Origin: Pinus tabuliformis
Taxonomy: Eukaryota > Streptophyta > Pinopsida > Pinales > Pinaceae
Direction of reading: 5' to 3'
Assembly (NCBI GenBank): GCA_031772625.1
Contig: CM062819.1
Location: 827,979,503 to 828,043,502 of the forward strand
DNA: 64,000 bases
Shown here: one piece after another, positions 44,000-53,981 of the stretch
Layout: every line of letters starts with the position of its first letter
How positions within the stretch are numbered: the first letter of the stretch is position 1
Program-made: the position numbers and the translations under genes
The notes under the pieces: generated by a model
What the model saw: the letters and a program-made list of their open reading frames with translations, nothing else
The model's database searches: none
Told to the model about the DNA's origin: nothing

Positions 44000-46900
44000 T
44001 GTTATCACTCAGGTTGTTCCCAAAAGTTGTAAGAAAGGGAATACGGCCAAGGTAACCACAGACCAATATTTTAGATACAGAATCTAGCCAATCTGTATCT
44101 AGAGAGGGCTCTCTCTTTGTGATTTAGCTTTGTTTTTTGAAAGGTATTAGGCTAGTCATGAAGTTCAAGGGTTTTGTTTTGAGTTTGGGTGGTGAAATTC
44201 AATAGAACAGTGAGGTAAAACTGAAGATTTCAGTGCATTGGGCAAGATGGAGTCAAAAAGATGGTTTTCTGGATTTGGTTTCTAACAGAGGATGGCATCA
44301 CAGAGCAAGGTAGTCAAACATGGAACAATTAAAAGGTTGGAATCAGATGGAATGGGCTCAAATGGGTGAAGGGCAGTTAAGAATCCTTCAACATATTAAA
44401 AGAGGGAGAATGGATGATTACTGATAAGGAGCAGTTAAGAATTCCTTGTCAAATAAACAATATGAAAGAATTAGGAAACATGAGCAATTAAGAATTCATT
44501 GTTTATTCTAATTCTGAAGAAAACATAGAGAATAATAAAGACTGAAAACAGAGTGCAGTTAAGCAATTTTTGAATTAACCATTTTCTTTACCATTCAGAT
44601 TATGAAACATAGATGATATAGTAAACAAGAAAATTGTAAAACACAAGATATAGGGGACTTATTGATCCGGAGTTTGATTCAAGAATTCTGTGACAAGTCT
44701 TCTGCTTCAATTTTTCATCCAGTCGGCTAGACAACAGTTTGATTCCAACAGCTTTTATTTCAAAGTTCAATATTACAGCAAAGTCTAAGGAAATCTACAC
44801 ACACCCAACCTCTCTGAAGCTCTAATGAAGGGGGTATTTATACAACAAAATATGTACAATCCTATATCTCATTACAGCTGTGAGATAATATGTAGTTTTA
44901 ACCTAAAATAGTTTACAAGTAACATAGAGGTAGCTAGAGAAAGATAACTGATGTAGGCAAGCCTTTAGGGTTCGACTTGCAGCTGTCCTGTAGTAGCTTT
45001 GTGCCAACTGTTTGTCTTAACCGTGCTTTTAAATTCTAATCTAATTCACTTTGTCGGCCCCGATACTCTTTAATTCTGATTTGATTTGCCTTTAATTCTG
45101 CACTGATACTCTTTAATGTGTTTTGACTTCTGCTCACCACTGTCCTGCAAAAAATAAGACTGCAACATGTCTTCACACTGCCTTTCCTCTGTAATTGATG
45201 ACTCTAAAGGTTCCCACTGGTTGAGGTAACAAAACATCCCTATTCATCCCTTCATTTCTTTTTCTGCGGGCGTGAATGTCCCTTGGCTTTGGTTCGAATT
45301 CTATTGAAAGGAAGGAAACTGTAAAAGGGAAACTTGGTTGAGGCCGCGAACTCATTGATGGAGCCTTTTCTGGTCAGAGGCGGTCAGAAACCTGAACTTC
45401 AAACTCAATTGCTTTTACACCCGGAGCGCAATATGCAGGAAAACATAACAAAAAATGACTTGTTTACCCTCTATTTGACAAAATGAATTTTGGCAGGAAT
45501 TTTTGGTTCGAAGGACGGATGACCTCAGCACAGGGTATGGGACAAATGACATGGCAGTGACATCAGCAAAAGGCGATGTGGCAGGGCGACGTAAGCAAAG
45601 GACAACTGATGTCAGCGGATGACGTCAGCAGGGGAAGGTGGAAAGCGGTTTTCCCGCACCGCTTTTGGGGTTGGGCTATATCGAGCGAGGAGGGAGCGAG
45701 CACAGTGACTGAGTGACACGTGGCAGTGGTATGGGGGTGATACCGCCAGTTCCCCAGGCGTTAACTTTTGGCGATGGAAGGGGGTGCGATACAGTTGTGG
45801 ATCGTTGGATGTGGAGCAGTTGATCGGACGGTGGACACACTATGGAGATGACAGAGGTTTAATGCATGGACCCGATATATTAAACAATGGTTTTTTAATG
45901 GTATCGGGTGCAATGTTATTAGTTCGAGGTTTGGTTACAATTAATCGGGTGGTTAATTATCCCAAGGTTGCACATGGGGAATGGTTATTTAACAAGTTCC
46001 AGATGAACTTATTAACCCATGCTTTATGCTATGACTACGATCGTATCACGACCGGGGGCGGGATATGTATTTATATGGGGATTTATATAATATGGGATAA
46101 AGGTAACGATCTTTATATGGGATTTATATAATAACCATGTTAATCGTTAATATGAATTTATGAAATAAACAACGCTAAGTATAATGTTAGAAATTTAACA
46201 TTTAATAATTAGGCTAAAAAAGAAAAAAGGGGTTTATACAAGAAATATGGCCACTTCCTTAAGTAAAAATGGGGTTTTACTTAGGCATTTGATGAAAATG
46301 GAATGAGTGATTTTGAGTGATATTAAGCAGATCTTAATACCTTTGGGGGGGAGTTAGTGAATGTTTTAGGGAAAAAACTTAAGGGAAGTTAGTTATAAAA
46401 TCTACCTTGCTTGAGCTGCATCAAAAATAATGTCTTGGCACTTGTTATAGAGGTAAGATTAACACTTTGAGAGCCAAAATCAACCACCAGAATGATTTTG
46501 CAACACTAGTCGACCTACCCAGCCTACTTTGCCTAACATTTTTTCTTCTCTCTTTTGGGTGCACTTAGACTGGCAAACCCTTTTCAACTTTTCCTTTCTT
46601 TATATGGTAAGCCTACCTAAGTCTGCACTTATTACTTCCAAGGGCTCTGATTAAACTGTTGAGCTCCTTTGTTTCTCTACCTATCTACTTATCTGCCAAG
46701 ATTAAACAGTTTGGACAGATTTTATTCTCTATCTCTAAAGCATGAAATTCAAACATGAACTGGCCAAGATTACGCTATTTGGCCATTCATCAATTGTGGC
46801 ATGAAGTTCAACAAGCTGCACACAATGCTTATTTGCAGGAAATGAAAAAGTAGTGGCATTTAGACTTGCACACTTTCCTGGTCTTTTTGTTTGGGGTTCA

Positions 46901-47102
46901 TTTCTTTCCATTTTTTCTTTTGACCATTTTTATTATTTTTACCCTTTGATTTTTCTTTTAGGACATACCCTCTTTATATTTTTTAAATTTTTTGATTTTT
47001 TTGATAATATGGAAAACTTTACAGCAAGGAAAGGATGAACATATTACAGAGCTCAACTAGTCAATCATGAAATATGACACTTATAACTATAGGATTATAA
47101 TA
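44000..47102 (-). repeat. 5' LTR of G2
   Basis: 3103 bp, with the primer site on its left. The closing CA on the right has become TA. The target duplication GGTTG follows at 47103-47107. The open frame 45784-46131 within it is the counterpart of 35758-36030 in the other LTR and is not conserved as a gene. Confidence 0.93.
44835..44842 (-). promoter_or_regulatory. TATA box of the G2 5' LTR
   Basis: Minus strand TATAAATACCCCC, identical in the 3' LTR at 34908-34915. Transcription from here would leave about 800 bases of R-U5 before the primer site. Confidence 0.5.
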
Positions 47103-47107
47103 GGTTG

Positions 47108-47608
47108 AACACGATTTAAGGTGGGAGTTTATCCTAATTAGTTAAAGAAATTTTGTGTGAGAGCTATCTTAAGAATCCCCAAAGCTTGAATTTCAATACA
47201 AACTTGATAAAAATTTTAGATATTTTCTGTCGTATAAAAGAATTGGTTAAGTTATGATCTAGCTGTAAATTGGTTGAAAAAAATCAAAATTAAGCCCATT
47301 TAATTTTTCAATTAAACATTTTATATCATTCTACCTAAAAATCCCTTAAGCACCTAAAAGAAATCTTTAAAAGTATATAATTTAATGTAAATCTCATCAT
47401 ATTTATTAATATGCTAGCATAAAAAATAGTGTAAAAAGCCATGCAAAAAATGGCTTGTTTAAATCAAATTTAATTTAAGGTGTCCTGCCCCTGTATACTG
47501 AAGCACTACATCATAGGTATCATGGATTTTGAACATGAAGCTCCATAACCACATCCTAAAAATGAATATGTATGATATATAAATAAATATTCGACTGCAC
47601 ATTACACG
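47108..47608. other. Unassigned flank of G2
   Basis: AT-rich; no open frame or element end seen besides the G2 target duplication at its left edge. Confidence 0.4.
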
Positions 47609-47855
47609 AATCAAAATCAATTTATGTAAAACCCTTGTACTTTCTTAGTTCCGAGATGAAGATAATTCATTATATTTTAATAAAATAAGAACTCTTTTCT
47701 TGTAAACTTTTTGCTTATTTATATTTTATTTTCAATGTTAGAATCATAATCAATCTATGTAAAACCCTTGTACTTTCCTGGTTCCAAGATGAAGAAAATT
47801 CATTATATTTTAATAAAATAAGATCTCTTTTCTTGTAAAAGTTTTGCTTATTTAT
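47609..47855. repeat. Tandem duplication of about 133 bp, second copy split by L1-1
   Basis: The unit AATCAAAATCAATTTATG... at 47609-47741 repeats from 47742. The second copy stops at the L1-1 insertion and continues after it at 50225-50255 (TTATTTATATTTTATTTTC). The comparison with the first copy fixes the pre-insertion sequence. Confidence 0.85.
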
Positions 47856-48663
47856 GGGAAAGGGAGGAGCAATGGCACCGCACGCTAGGGTTCTCAACGC
47901 AGCCGCACACACAGAGGCTAGATCTTCCCAGAATCTACTAGTAGTTGTGGTTCCAGGATCCCTAAACGAGCTGGTACAGACCCTTTATGGAATCCATCAA
48001 TAGTGCGGCACACAGAAGGTTTACCGGGTAGTGGTACCCGCCTTTGCTCCCATGACTGACCTTCTAGACAGGGCACCGGAAACCTTCACGCCGATCCCCC
48101 TGAACAAGATACATGGTATACAAGAAATCCCCTACCACCGTTCGGCTGGATGGGTGCAAAATACCCAGAACAGGGATCTTGCAGCAGATCCATAATATGA
48201 CTGCAAGGGCGTAATGGAACATGATAATGGCCAAGCGCCTTGCTAGATCTGGGACCTCGACACCAGTCAACCCATCTCAGCCATCCGAGAGCATTGGAAG
48301 ACAGAAAAGGAAAACAGTCAAGACCCGACCCTTCAGATCTTCAGGGTGATTAGTCAACAAATTGGGCAACGAAGCGTCACTGGGCCTGGAACATGCAGAT
48401 CACACGAAATCACTATCGAATGCTCTGGATTTTCCGGATTACACATTGGATTTGCTAAGGCAGCACCTAGAAAATGGCTGTTTGGAGTCAGCCAGTTCTC
48501 TTCCACAGTGGGATGAGATAAAAACCCTAGATATGCCATCCTTCCGCCAGATCTGGCTTGCTAACCAGTGAACCAGGAACTGGATAAGGTAGATCCATCT
48601 GGATTCAAAGAGGAACAGCCAGATCCAACATAACGAGGTTTCCACAGGATCGATCTACTCCGC
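47856..48663 (+). other. 5' region of L1-1
   Basis: GC-richer than its surroundings. It begins GGGAAAGGGAGGAGC. A 69-codon open frame at 48362-48571 and stretches in the ORF1 frame (48361-48663, with three stops) do not resemble a protein I know. It probably is the internal promoter and 5' leader of the LINE. Confidence 0.5.
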
Positions 48664-48906
48664 ATGGATGCAGGCCCGATCCAGATTTTCATCAAATCAA
48701 TTGGGGGCAAACACTTTTGCATGCAGCTCAGTAAGGGAACGAGCATCCAAGCGTTAAAAAAAGAGATCCAGGGTTACCTTGGAACCCCAGCACAATATCA
48801 AAACCTCATATATTCAGGTTACAGTTTGCAGGACAACCAAACTCTACAGCACTACGACATTGCCAAAGATTCAACCATTATTCTTAATCTCTGACTGCGC
48901 GGTGGA
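48664..48906 (+). pseudogene. Ubiquitin-like domain at the N-terminus of LINE ORF1
   Basis: After Met-Asp-Ala-Gly-Pro, residues from 48679 to 48906 align with ubiquitin over all 76 positions without a gap. I count 31 identities, about 41%. Conserved positions include I-F at 3-4, K6, G10, K11, K27, G35, P37, L43-I44, G47, L50, D52, T55-L56, Y59, I61, K63, S65-T66 and the end L-R-G-G. K29, K33 and K48 are replaced, and of the L8-I44-V70 patch only I44 is unchanged. One codon, the equivalent of Arg72, is TGA (48892-48894). This could come from CGA by C-to-T change. The frame continues straight into ORF1 after Gly-Gly. Host deubiquitinases normally cut after that Gly-Gly, so the intact ancestor would release free ORF1 protein. 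I do not know this fusion from described plant LINEs. Confidence 0.85.
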
Positions 48907-50016
48907 AGCACTGGAACTAGCTCTAAAAATGCAAGCTCCTTTCAGGATGCAGTGAAAGGGAAGGAAAAAATGAAAAATAAAGCAGCTCCACCATTAGAGT
49001 TACCAACACCCTACATTGTTGAACAAAAACCAGAATCACCAATGCTACTAGTATCTATGCCAAAGGTAACTAGTCTATACTCTGATTTATCTAAAAGTGC
49101 AGTTATTTGTAGATTTAATTGTTTCTGGCCAAAATCAGATGCCCTGCACCAGTGGATCTATACAACTTGGACAATAAATTGTGAAATTTACCTATGCCCC
49201 AAAGGGTACTTCATAGTTAGATTTAACACAGAACAAGAACGAGACAACATTATCAATCAAGAGCCTTGGTTCTGGGGCAGTGCTGGCCTCTTTCTCACCC
49301 CCTAACTTCCTGATTTCGACGCCAATGCAATGAAAGTCTCAACGATGCCTGTGTGGGTAAGGCTACATGGCCTTCCTCTACACTTTTGGCATCATAAAGT
49401 ATTAGCTGCTATTGGGAATTCCCTAGGGAAATTCCTAAAAATGGATGAAGATAGAGCTATCAGGGTAATATTTACATTTGCCAGAATATGTGTAGAAGTG
49501 GATTTGAGTCAGGGGCGACCTAACCACATCACACTGGATTTCAATAATTCTCAATGGATACAACAGCTTGACTATGAGAACACAACATTCTGGTGCAGGG
49601 GATGCATGAAAACAGGGCACCTTCAATATGATTTCCCATTTCCTCGAAAGGACCCTAGGAGAACCAAGAAACAGCAGAAAAAGCCCAAAGGATGGCAGCA
49701 CACCAACCCATTGGAAGAAGAAGACATAAATGAGGAGCCTACAGAGACCTAGACAGAACCTGATTCTCAAATGAGACAGACATATACATAGGAAGAGAAT
49801 GCCCCAATTACTCATTTGTGGCCGCACATTTCAGATTTGCAACAAGAGACACAAATGAAAATAAGCGGCATCAAACGAACCCATGGATCAGAGGGCTTAG
49901 AATTTGACAAAGAACTTCAACTGATCCCAATGGAAAATCAGCTAGCCATTATTACTCCCACTGCTGACACTGGTGGTTGGTGACGAGTGGAGAAGAAGAA
50001 GGGTAGAAAAGTTTAG
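48907..50016 (+). pseudogene. LINE ORF1 (DUF4283 plus zinc knuckle) of L1-1
   Basis: It continues the ubiquitin frame with a Ser/Lys-rich linker. Then comes a DUF4283-type domain (LSKSAVICRFNCFWP ... EPWFWGSAGLFLTP, then MPVWVRLHGLPLHFWH) and a knuckle reading C-R-G-C-x4-H-x4-F, in which the last Cys is Phe. The end is W-stop-R-V-E-K-K-K-G-R-K, the usual basic tail of plant ORF1. No frameshift occurs over 451 codons from 48664, only stops at 48892, 49303, 49750, 49789 and 49981. At least four of these can be explained by one C-to-T or G-to-A change. The protein would bind LINE RNA. Confidence 0.82.
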
Positions 50017-50224
50017 TTTCGCTGGAACACTTTTTCTCTTTTATTTTCTCTATTTTTGTAGCTTCCTGTCATTACAAGAACAATCATCTGCTATTATGTG
50101 TACTTTTCTCTATTTGTTGCCTGTCATCACAGGAACAACCATCTGAATATGCCTCATGCATCTGCAAAATGTAATTTTATCAATATGAATAAAATTACGA
50201 CTTTTTTCTACGGGAAAAAAAAAG
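50017..50224 (+). other. 3' region and poly(A) of L1-1
   Basis: Has two imperfect copies of a segment containing CCTGTCAT-ACA-GAACAA-CATCTG (50044-50090 and 50104-50145), then AATAAAATT and a run of ten A at 50214-50223. It begins right after ORF1, so ORF2 has been lost completely. Confidence 0.7.
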
Positions 50225-50978
50225 GTTTTGTTTATTTATATTTTATTTTCAATGTTATATTATAGTGATGCGTATTTATTTCTTATTTCTTAGTAATTTT
50301 TTTTGCAAGCTTGGCAAGACTACATCTTCATCATGTCCAATATATCACCCCGATCGGGGCAGGGAATTGAACCAATGACTTCACATTAAGGAGTGCTTTA
50401 ACAAAGTACCTGATCACCGTCTATCCAAGACCCAGTGGACTTATTTCTTAGTAATTTAAATATATGATATAGTTGTAAAAAGTAAGATTATCAAGCTTTT
50501 ATTAATATAAATATTTAAATGTGTTTTTTTAAAAAATAATGCTAATTAAAAATGAATTTGATTAACTCGAAACTTTTTATAAATAACCTAAAAAGTAATT
50601 ATATTTTTAAAATAAAATAATTATAATTTTTTTTTTAATGGAAATAATTAGTTTAAATGAAAGTGAGTTATTTAATTGATGTGATAATTTTCCTATCACT
50701 TGAATGTTAACATTGTTAATAATTTTGCTATTATACTTTACTTTTCTTTAATAATGAGTGAGTAAACATTTTCCCCATTTTTAATTTGAAACAATAAGTA
50801 AAAACTCCCCACTCTTGATTTGAAGGAGTACCTATTAAATATATGATATGCATTTATAGTTTGGAAAATTTTCACATTATTGAATTGTTTATTTTACATA
50901 TATTTGTTTTGTATGTGGAATGGAGAAATTATAAATCTCAATTTTATATTAACAAAATATAAACATAAAGGAGAGAAA

Positions 50979-50982
<4 letters not shown>

Positions 50983-51031
<49 letters not shown>
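50983..51031. repeat. (AT)n microsatellite
   Basis: About 24 uninterrupted AT units. Confidence 0.95.
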
Positions 51032-51032
<1 letters not shown>

Positions 51033-51409
51033 CAATGGTTAGGAGTATGTCTTTCTTTGGTAAAATGTTATAGGTTCAAATTCAAAGAGGATTAAAATAT
51101 ATATACCTTTAGAAACTTTAAATGAAAAAATCTCATATGTCACTTTAATATCTAATTTAACCATAATCTTAAAAATAAAATATCATCATCATTATTATTA
51201 TTATTATTCTTTTTCAAGAACATTAAAAATATATAAATAACAAACTTAAATACATTTAATTTTAATTTAGATATTAAAAATTAATTAAATATAAAACTAA
51301 TAAAAAAAAATTTCGAAACATGATGATGATGATGATGAACGTCCATTAAGACCAATGCGGACTATTGGACCTCAAGAAAAGAAAAAGAATCTAATTGTGA
51401 GATATACAT

Positions 51410-51432
51410 ACACACACACACACACACACACA
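51410..51432. repeat. (CA)n microsatellite
   Basis: About 11 CA units bounded by TATATACATA and TATATA. Confidence 0.95.
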
Positions 51433-51800
51433 TATATACCAAGGTTGAAGAGCACAAGTTTCATGCAAGATAGAAAGGCAGGGTTGTTAGGAAAGGAAAA
51501 TGAGAAGGAATCCACCAAACAATTTACATATAAGAAATATTCTCCCACATTTCATTTTTTCCATTTCTTCATTTACCATCTATATTTCCCACGATTATAA
51601 ATTTCTCTAAACTCTATGGGTTGAAATCCGCCAGAGAGGAGCATTCTACAACCTAGTATGATGTGTAAGCTTGACTGTCTGTCATCAAAATAATATTTTT
51701 TTTGAAATCTAAAATTTAATGTCAGCTCATAATTTTTTCAAAATAATTGTGTAAATAAAATTTAATGTGGGCTCATAAAAATTTTAATAATTTTATAAAC

Positions 51801-51966
51801 CAGCCTAGATCCATCTAACTCCGGATCTATCATGTGTCGAGAGGGATCAAATCCCTCTAGGTGCAAACTTTCCTTTTGGAGTGTTGAATTTGAGGAAAGG
51901 TTTGCACCTAGAGGGATTTGATCCCTTTGGGTGCATAATAGTTCCGGAGTTAGATGGATCTGGGCC
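51801..51966. repeat. Foldback (MITE-like) element of 166 bp
   Basis: Two inverted arms of about 73 bp (51801-51873 and 51893-51966) share GATCCATCTAACTCCGGA and GGGATCAAATCCCTCTAGG with few differences. The 19-base loop is TTTTGGAGTGTTGAATTTG. Clear target duplications are not seen. The inner part holds a shorter palindrome (AGGGATCAAATCCCT). Confidence 0.75.
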
Positions 51967-52446
51967 GTAAATTTTACTAAAGTTCAAGGTTGAAATTTTT
52001 ATCAGTAAAGTTTAGAGGTTGTCATTAAGTCTTTTACGACTAAAATTTAAATTTCATTGTACAGGAATCTTTGAATTATAAACTTTAAATTTAACCAATA
52101 TTAAAATATTAATTAAGTGTAGGTCAAGAAAAATTTATTATAACTTTATTTTAAATTATTATTAGCTATAAAAACAATTAATATATAAGTTAAACATATT
52201 TACATTTAAAAAAATATGGAACAAATTTTTAACCATAGAGATTTATCCCTACTTTATTGTGGAGATTTTTAATTTGTAAATAGGCTTTGTTATAATATCA
52301 TTGGCCATTACGATGCAAATGTGATTATTATGTATGAATGATAATTGTTTATGAGTTTGGGGAGCTGGAGAGGAGCGGAAGTATGCACAGTCCTCATGGC
52401 GCGGACGATTAGCTAGGGTTACAGGCTTTTATAGAGGTTGTTCTCC

Positions 52447-53979
52447 ATGGAAGGACGCAAAGGAGGGAGCTCGACTCCCTCCTACAAGTAGGCTGTGGCT
52501 AGAAGAGGTAAAAAACCAATAGAATATGATAGAGGTCCTTCAGATGGAAGGAAAAGGAACAATGAAGAGGAGCAAGATGGTACTAAATCAAGGGAGAATA
52601 ATAGCACTAAAGAAAATGAGGAAGTAGACAAGGAATAGGGAACAAAAGACAAAGCACAAAAGGGACCATGTAAACCCAAAGCTACAATCACACCCAGAGT
52701 AGTTTTAAATGATCCTGCTCTGCAGGCACACAGGGACCACATGTAGACATATGCAATCATTTGTAAATTCATGGGCTTATGGCCCACTGAAAAAGCTTTA
52801 CAAACGTGGATTAAATACCACTGGAAACCAAAAGGAAGCATAGACCTACATCTTGGGTCAAAGGGATTCTTTACTGTGGTCTTTGCAAATATTGAAGATA
52901 AGGACAGAGTGTTTGAAGGAGGGCCCTACTTTTATGCAGTAGTAGGCCTTTATATGTGACCATGGATTATGAATTTTGTCCCAGAGCATGAGACTTTTAC
53001 CTCAGTCCTAGTTTGGGTTAGACTCTACTCTCTACCTCTTGATTACTGGCAAACAGAATCCTTATCTGCCATAGGAAATAAGTTAGGGCATTTTGTCAAA
53101 GCTTCTGAGGCCACTAGAAGGGGAAAATATACTTCCTTTGCAAGAATATGTGTGGAGATGGATCTCTCTGGAGCTCTACCGGATGAGGTAATCTTGGAAG
53201 TGTTTGATGAAGAATGGGTGCAAACAATGGATTATGAACATATTCCATTCAGATGTCGCAAATGCCATGAGCATGGGCACCTATTTAGAGACTGCCCTCT
53301 CAGTAAAATAGAAAAAAAGAGTAAAGCTAACACTGTGAAAGATACTAAAAGCTTCCACAAAGTGGTACATAAAGGAAAAGGAGGCAAAAGAGGGTCGAAG
53401 CTACATCAAACAGAAGGGCAACAGGCCAGTCAAAACAGGTTCCAAGTACTAGAAGAAGAAGAAGAGATAGCAAAAGCAGATCAAGCAAAGGGAGGAAGTC
53501 CAATGGAGGAGGAGAACGAAGAAGATGGTGAACAAACACAAGATATTAATAAACAGAAAGAAACTATGATGAGTGATACAGAACTAGAAATGGACCAGGA
53601 AATGACCCAGAGTGAGATGGAGATGGAGGACCACAAACTACAGGAGATTCTTGATAAAGAGAATCTAGATCTAGAAGGATTCTTGAAACAAGGAACCAGG
53701 GAGGGGGTGGACTTGTTACCTCCAGAGGAGTTCAATAGAGTTCAGCAGCTGTTTATATGGAAAAATCAGACCAAAGGGCTAGAGAAGCAAAGAAATAATG
53801 AAAGGCAGGGCAGCGAAGGTGTGAAAACTATGAAAACTACACCAGGATTAGCATCCAGAAACCCAGGAAAGAAAAGAGGCAGGAAAAAGCAGAATGAGCT
53901 ATTGATGGAATGTGGAAAGCTAATGATAGATTTAGGTAAGATGAAAGGCCTAACCAGCTACTCCTTTACAAATCTTTAA
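52447..53979 (+). pseudogene. ORF1 of L1-2
   Basis: A single frame of 511 codons, starting at an ATG (MEGRKGG) and broken by stops near 52489, 52636, 52744 and 52957. A basic/acidic N-terminus is followed by a DUF4283-type domain (KFMGLWPTEKALQTWIKYHW ... VLVWVRLYSLPLDYW). A complete CX2CX4HX4C zinc knuckle follows (C-R-K-C-H-E-H-G-H-L-F-R-D-C, near 53252-53295). After that comes a long Glu/Gln-rich tail that ends basic (GKKRGRKKQ). The frame from 52969 is open for 336 codons. It should coat the LINE RNA. It has no ubiquitin-like part. Confidence 0.88.
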
Positions 53980-53981
53980 TA

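Larger units (their letters stand above)
34073..47102 (-). mobile_element. Tat-like Ty3/gypsy retrotransposon G2
   Basis: A 13,030-bp element on the minus strand with 3.1-kb LTRs, a 5-bp target duplication, a primer site and coding order gag, protease, RNase H (archaeal-like type), RT, degenerate gypsy RNase H, integrase with GPY/F tail. Large LTRs, the TGGCAACTCC-type primer site and a second RNase H all fit the Tat group. The LTRs are about 94-95% identical by eye over the first 340 bp (19 differences). Most catalytic residues are intact, but stops and single-base frameshifts divide the polyprotein. Confidence 0.93.
47856..50224 (+). mobile_element. Non-LTR retrotransposon L1-1 with ORF1 only
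   Basis: Bounded by 15-bp target duplications GTTTTGCTTATTTAT (47841-47855) and GTTTTGTTTATTTAT (50225-50239), one mismatch, with a short poly(A) at 50214-50223. It has a 5' region of about 800 bp, a ubiquitin-like domain fused to ORF1, and a 200-bp 3' region. There is no endonuclease or RT. An element this short with intact ends was presumably moved by proteins of another LINE. Confidence 0.88.
50240..52294. other. AT-rich intergenic stretch with microsatellites
   Basis: No coding region. It contains (AT)24 at 50983-51031, CATCATCATTATTATT at 51181-51210, ATG triplets at 51319-51338, a (CA)11 run at 51410-51432 and a foldback element at 51801-51966. Confidence 0.7.

Noticed and set aside
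47856..48663. Second captured domain upstream of the ubiquitin fold
   Set aside because: The frame contains several stops and no recognisable pattern, so it is more likely untranslated leader.
53345..53735. Minus-strand Ser/Leu-rich frames opposite ORF1 of L1-2
   Set aside because: They are mirror images of the Glu/Lys/Gln-rich ORF1 tail.
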